64,000 bases of DNA. Origin: Sialis fuliginosa (taxonomy: Eukaryota > Arthropoda > Insecta > Megaloptera > Sialidae). Below are positions 61,953 through 64,000 of this stretch, one piece after another. The notes below the pieces were generated by a model, which saw only the letters and a program-made list of their open reading frames with translations, made no database searches and was not told the DNA's origin. How positions within the stretch are numbered: the stretch's first letter is position 1; each line of letters starts with the position of its first letter. A program made the translations under genes and the position numbers. Location: the NCBI GenBank assembly GCA_961205875.1, contig OY540811.1:18283248-18347247 (forward strand), given 5' to 3'.

Positions 61953-63412
61953 CAAGAGCCCGTAAGTGCCAGACCTTCGGATTTTTATAAAAGCTGAAAG
62001 TTCTTCTATGTGTGTCCCTAGTACAGGTAAGAATGATCCCCACTCATGAAGCTGAGGCAGTGGTGGCTTTGGCAGGTAACAGGTAACAAAGGTGTGTAAA
62101 ATTCCATCTCAAATTCATCATGAAATAAAACTGAATTTTTTTATATTTGATTCATAATAATATCAAAACTCGCGTTGCTCATTGCCAGACAGTTAGTATG
62201 GTTACAACCCTCTGCCGGACACCCCTAAACTATTATAATTTATAATTATACTTACGTTATATTATAAAACCTAAATTTTATATATAATTTTTTGGGAGCC
62301 TATTAAACTATGTTTACATAGTAGCCAGACAGTTTCGAAGGTTCTATCATCTTGCCAGACGCATTCAAATTGAGCAGTAATAGGGAGAGCAAGGAGCGTA
62401 TACAGTAACTAGTGCGAGTGAAACAGAGCGCTTGGTCTATTGCGGCCCTTCACTGTGCATCCACTGTTATTAATTTCAAATTGTGCAGTTTATTTTTTTC
62501 TTAATCCAGAAATTTCATTAAATAAATTTTTACAGTTTGAATAACAAATATTTAAAATAATACTCAGTTAAATTTTTCTAATACAATGTCAATCATGTCG
62601 AAAATCTAATAATTTAATTGATATTATTTTTCATTTTTAAGAAGTTTATTATTTTCAATGCTATTAAAATTATAAAGCCAATGAATCAAAGTAAATCAAA
62701 TTTTATTGTTTATTAAACCAAAGGACACATTTTTTTTTAGATAAGAAATTTACAGAGAAATTCATTTATTTTAATTAAATCTAAATATTTTCATCATTTT
62801 CATCGTTATCGTCAATATATCCATATTTTATAAACTGCACAGAAAAATAATACGTTTATTATGAGCATAACCGTTCACCAAATGATTACAATAAACAGCA
62901 GCTGATGCGCAGTGAAGGGCCGCAATAGACCAAGCGCTCTGTTTCACTCGCACTAGTTACTGTATACGCTCCTTGCTCTCCCGATTACTGCTCACTTTGA
63001 ATGCGTCTGGCAAGATGATAGAACCTTCGAAACTGTCCGGCTACTATGTAAACATTGTTTAATAGGCTCCCAAAAAATTATATATAAAATTTAGGTTTTA
63101 TAATATAACGTAAGTATAATTATAAATTATAATAGTTTAGGGGTGTCCGGCAGAGGGTTGTAACCATACTAACTGTCTGGCAATGAGTAACGCGAGTTTT
63201 GATATTATTATGAATCAAATATAAAAAAATTCAGTTTTATTTCATGATGAATTTGAGATGGAATTTTACACACCTTTGTTACCTGTTACCTGCCAAAGCC
63301 ACCGCTGCCTCAGCTTCATGAGTGGGGATCATTCTTACCTGTACTAGGGACACACATAGAAGAACTTTCAGCTTTTATAAAAATCCGAAGGTCTGGCACT
63401 CACGGGCTCTTG
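61953..63412. mobile_element. Fold-back element, unit 2 of the nested palindrome
   Basis: Reverse complement of unit 1, with arms from 61953 and to 63412 and a loop of about 62465-62905 that is unit 1's loop inverted. The arm sequences carry the same private variants as their mirror partner in unit 1. Confidence 0.8.
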
Positions 63413-63427
63413 CTCTATAAAGGTTTG

Positions 63428-64000
63428 TTTAAAAGTGATTTACATAAATACGAGTGAAATATATCTTTTCAAATTAATTAAAACATTGGAAGATTTTGTT
63501 TTATTTTTATATCCAAAGTAGCGTAACAATTTTATAAATTAAATTTGTAATATCTGCACGATCTACATTAGCAGATCCTAAACTTTGTAAAGTTGTGGTA
63601 CACTTTCAATTATATGATCTTGAACATAAATATTAAAAATGCCTCTTATAAATATTTAATGTAAAAATGATTAAGTTTTTAATTTTTTGAGTGAAAAAAT
63701 CATACTCATGATAGATGAAACCAGTTTGAGATTAAAAAAAAAATAGAGAGCTATTAACATCTTATTATAAGCAAAAAATAAGTTTCTAAATAGAAAATAC
63801 GCCAAAAGGGCGAATTGTACGAACTAGTAAATTGTCTATTACGAACATCGTAGATACTTGTAATTCTATTTTCCTTCTCAGCAGATCGAATACAGAGCCA
63901 GAAAATAAATTATGATGTAAACTAGGTCGGTAATATGGAAATCTCTAAAACGAAAAAGGTGAAATACTTCTTTATATTTTGGAAAACACTTTGGTACAGC
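63428..64000. other. AT-rich non-coding DNA to window end
   Basis: No feature recognised. Confidence 0.4.

Larger units (their letters stand above)
60088..63422. repeat. Nested palindrome: inverted duplication of a fold-back element
   Basis: Two inverse copies of 1,479 bp each (60088-61566 and 61944-63422) flank a 377-bp spacer. Each copy is itself a fold-back element with arms of about 500 bp (starting near CAAGAGCCCGT and ending at GCCCTTCACTG) around a loop of about 450 bp. Variant sites show the outer arms agree with each other and the inner arms agree with each other. The duplication is therefore younger than the element. Confidence 0.9.

Noticed and set aside
1..64000. CRISPR arrays, rRNA, bacterial-type operons, integrated viral genes
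   Set aside because: No regularly spaced repeat-spacer units, no rRNA motifs, no gene clusters and no recognisable viral proteins were seen. Tandem units found are MITE-internal.

Overview
The window looks like an AT-rich insect nuclear genome, judged by eye at about three quarters A+T. It holds long non-coding stretches with in-frame stops everywhere, GT-AG introns, many inverted-repeat transposon relics, and one neuropeptide receptor gene. There are no bacterial operons, CRISPR arrays, rRNA genes or convincing tRNA genes. I do not name a species.

The one host gene I can support runs on the minus strand, in three internal exons at 53257-53689, 43354-43513 and 33866-34053. They are joined by introns of about 9.7 and 9.3 kb. 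Splice sites and phases agree exactly (0, then 1, then 2, then 1), and together they encode about 260 residues, from the end of TM2 to the start of the cytoplasmic tail of a rhodopsin-class GPCR. The DRY, CWTPY and NPLVY motifs place it in the GnRH-like receptor group of insects. The closest match is the AKH/corazonin-related peptide receptor (ACPR), with the AKH receptor as the alternative. The exons for the N-terminus and TM1-TM2, and the C-terminal exon or exons, were not found. The first lie upstream of 53689, probably past 64000; the last lie below 33866.

Most other recognisable content is mobile DNA. (1) Palindromic elements with TACAGGG-like ends and TA at the borders: 6131-7698, 20094-21659, 9411-10211, 25896-26654, 45007-45932 and 29817-29971. 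Three of them still carry the last codons of a Tc1/mariner-type transposase in the loop (N-G-[RH]-H-F-E-H-L). (2) hAT-type MITEs with 8-bp target duplications: 2001-2360, 38729-39263, 39305-39679, 48200-49160 and probably 55417-56198. (3) A palindrome made of palindromes at 60088-63422. (4) Other inverted-repeat elements: 28909-29595, 31632-32396, 34264-34760, 40520-41084 and 58139-58274. (5) Dispersed repeat families shared by distant parts of the window. (6) Decayed coding fragments: a THAP domain near 3340, a LINE ORF2 end near 13626, and two different hAT dimerisation domains at 59048-59299 and 59814-60005.

Layout: 1-33.8 kb is transposon-littered DNA, either the gene's 3' intron or intergenic. 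33.9-53.7 kb is the receptor gene body, with MITE-filled introns. 53.7-64 kb is its upstream side, ending in the nested palindrome. I found no new multi-gene system. The most unusual structures are the nested inverted duplication and the transposase-tail-bearing fold-back elements.
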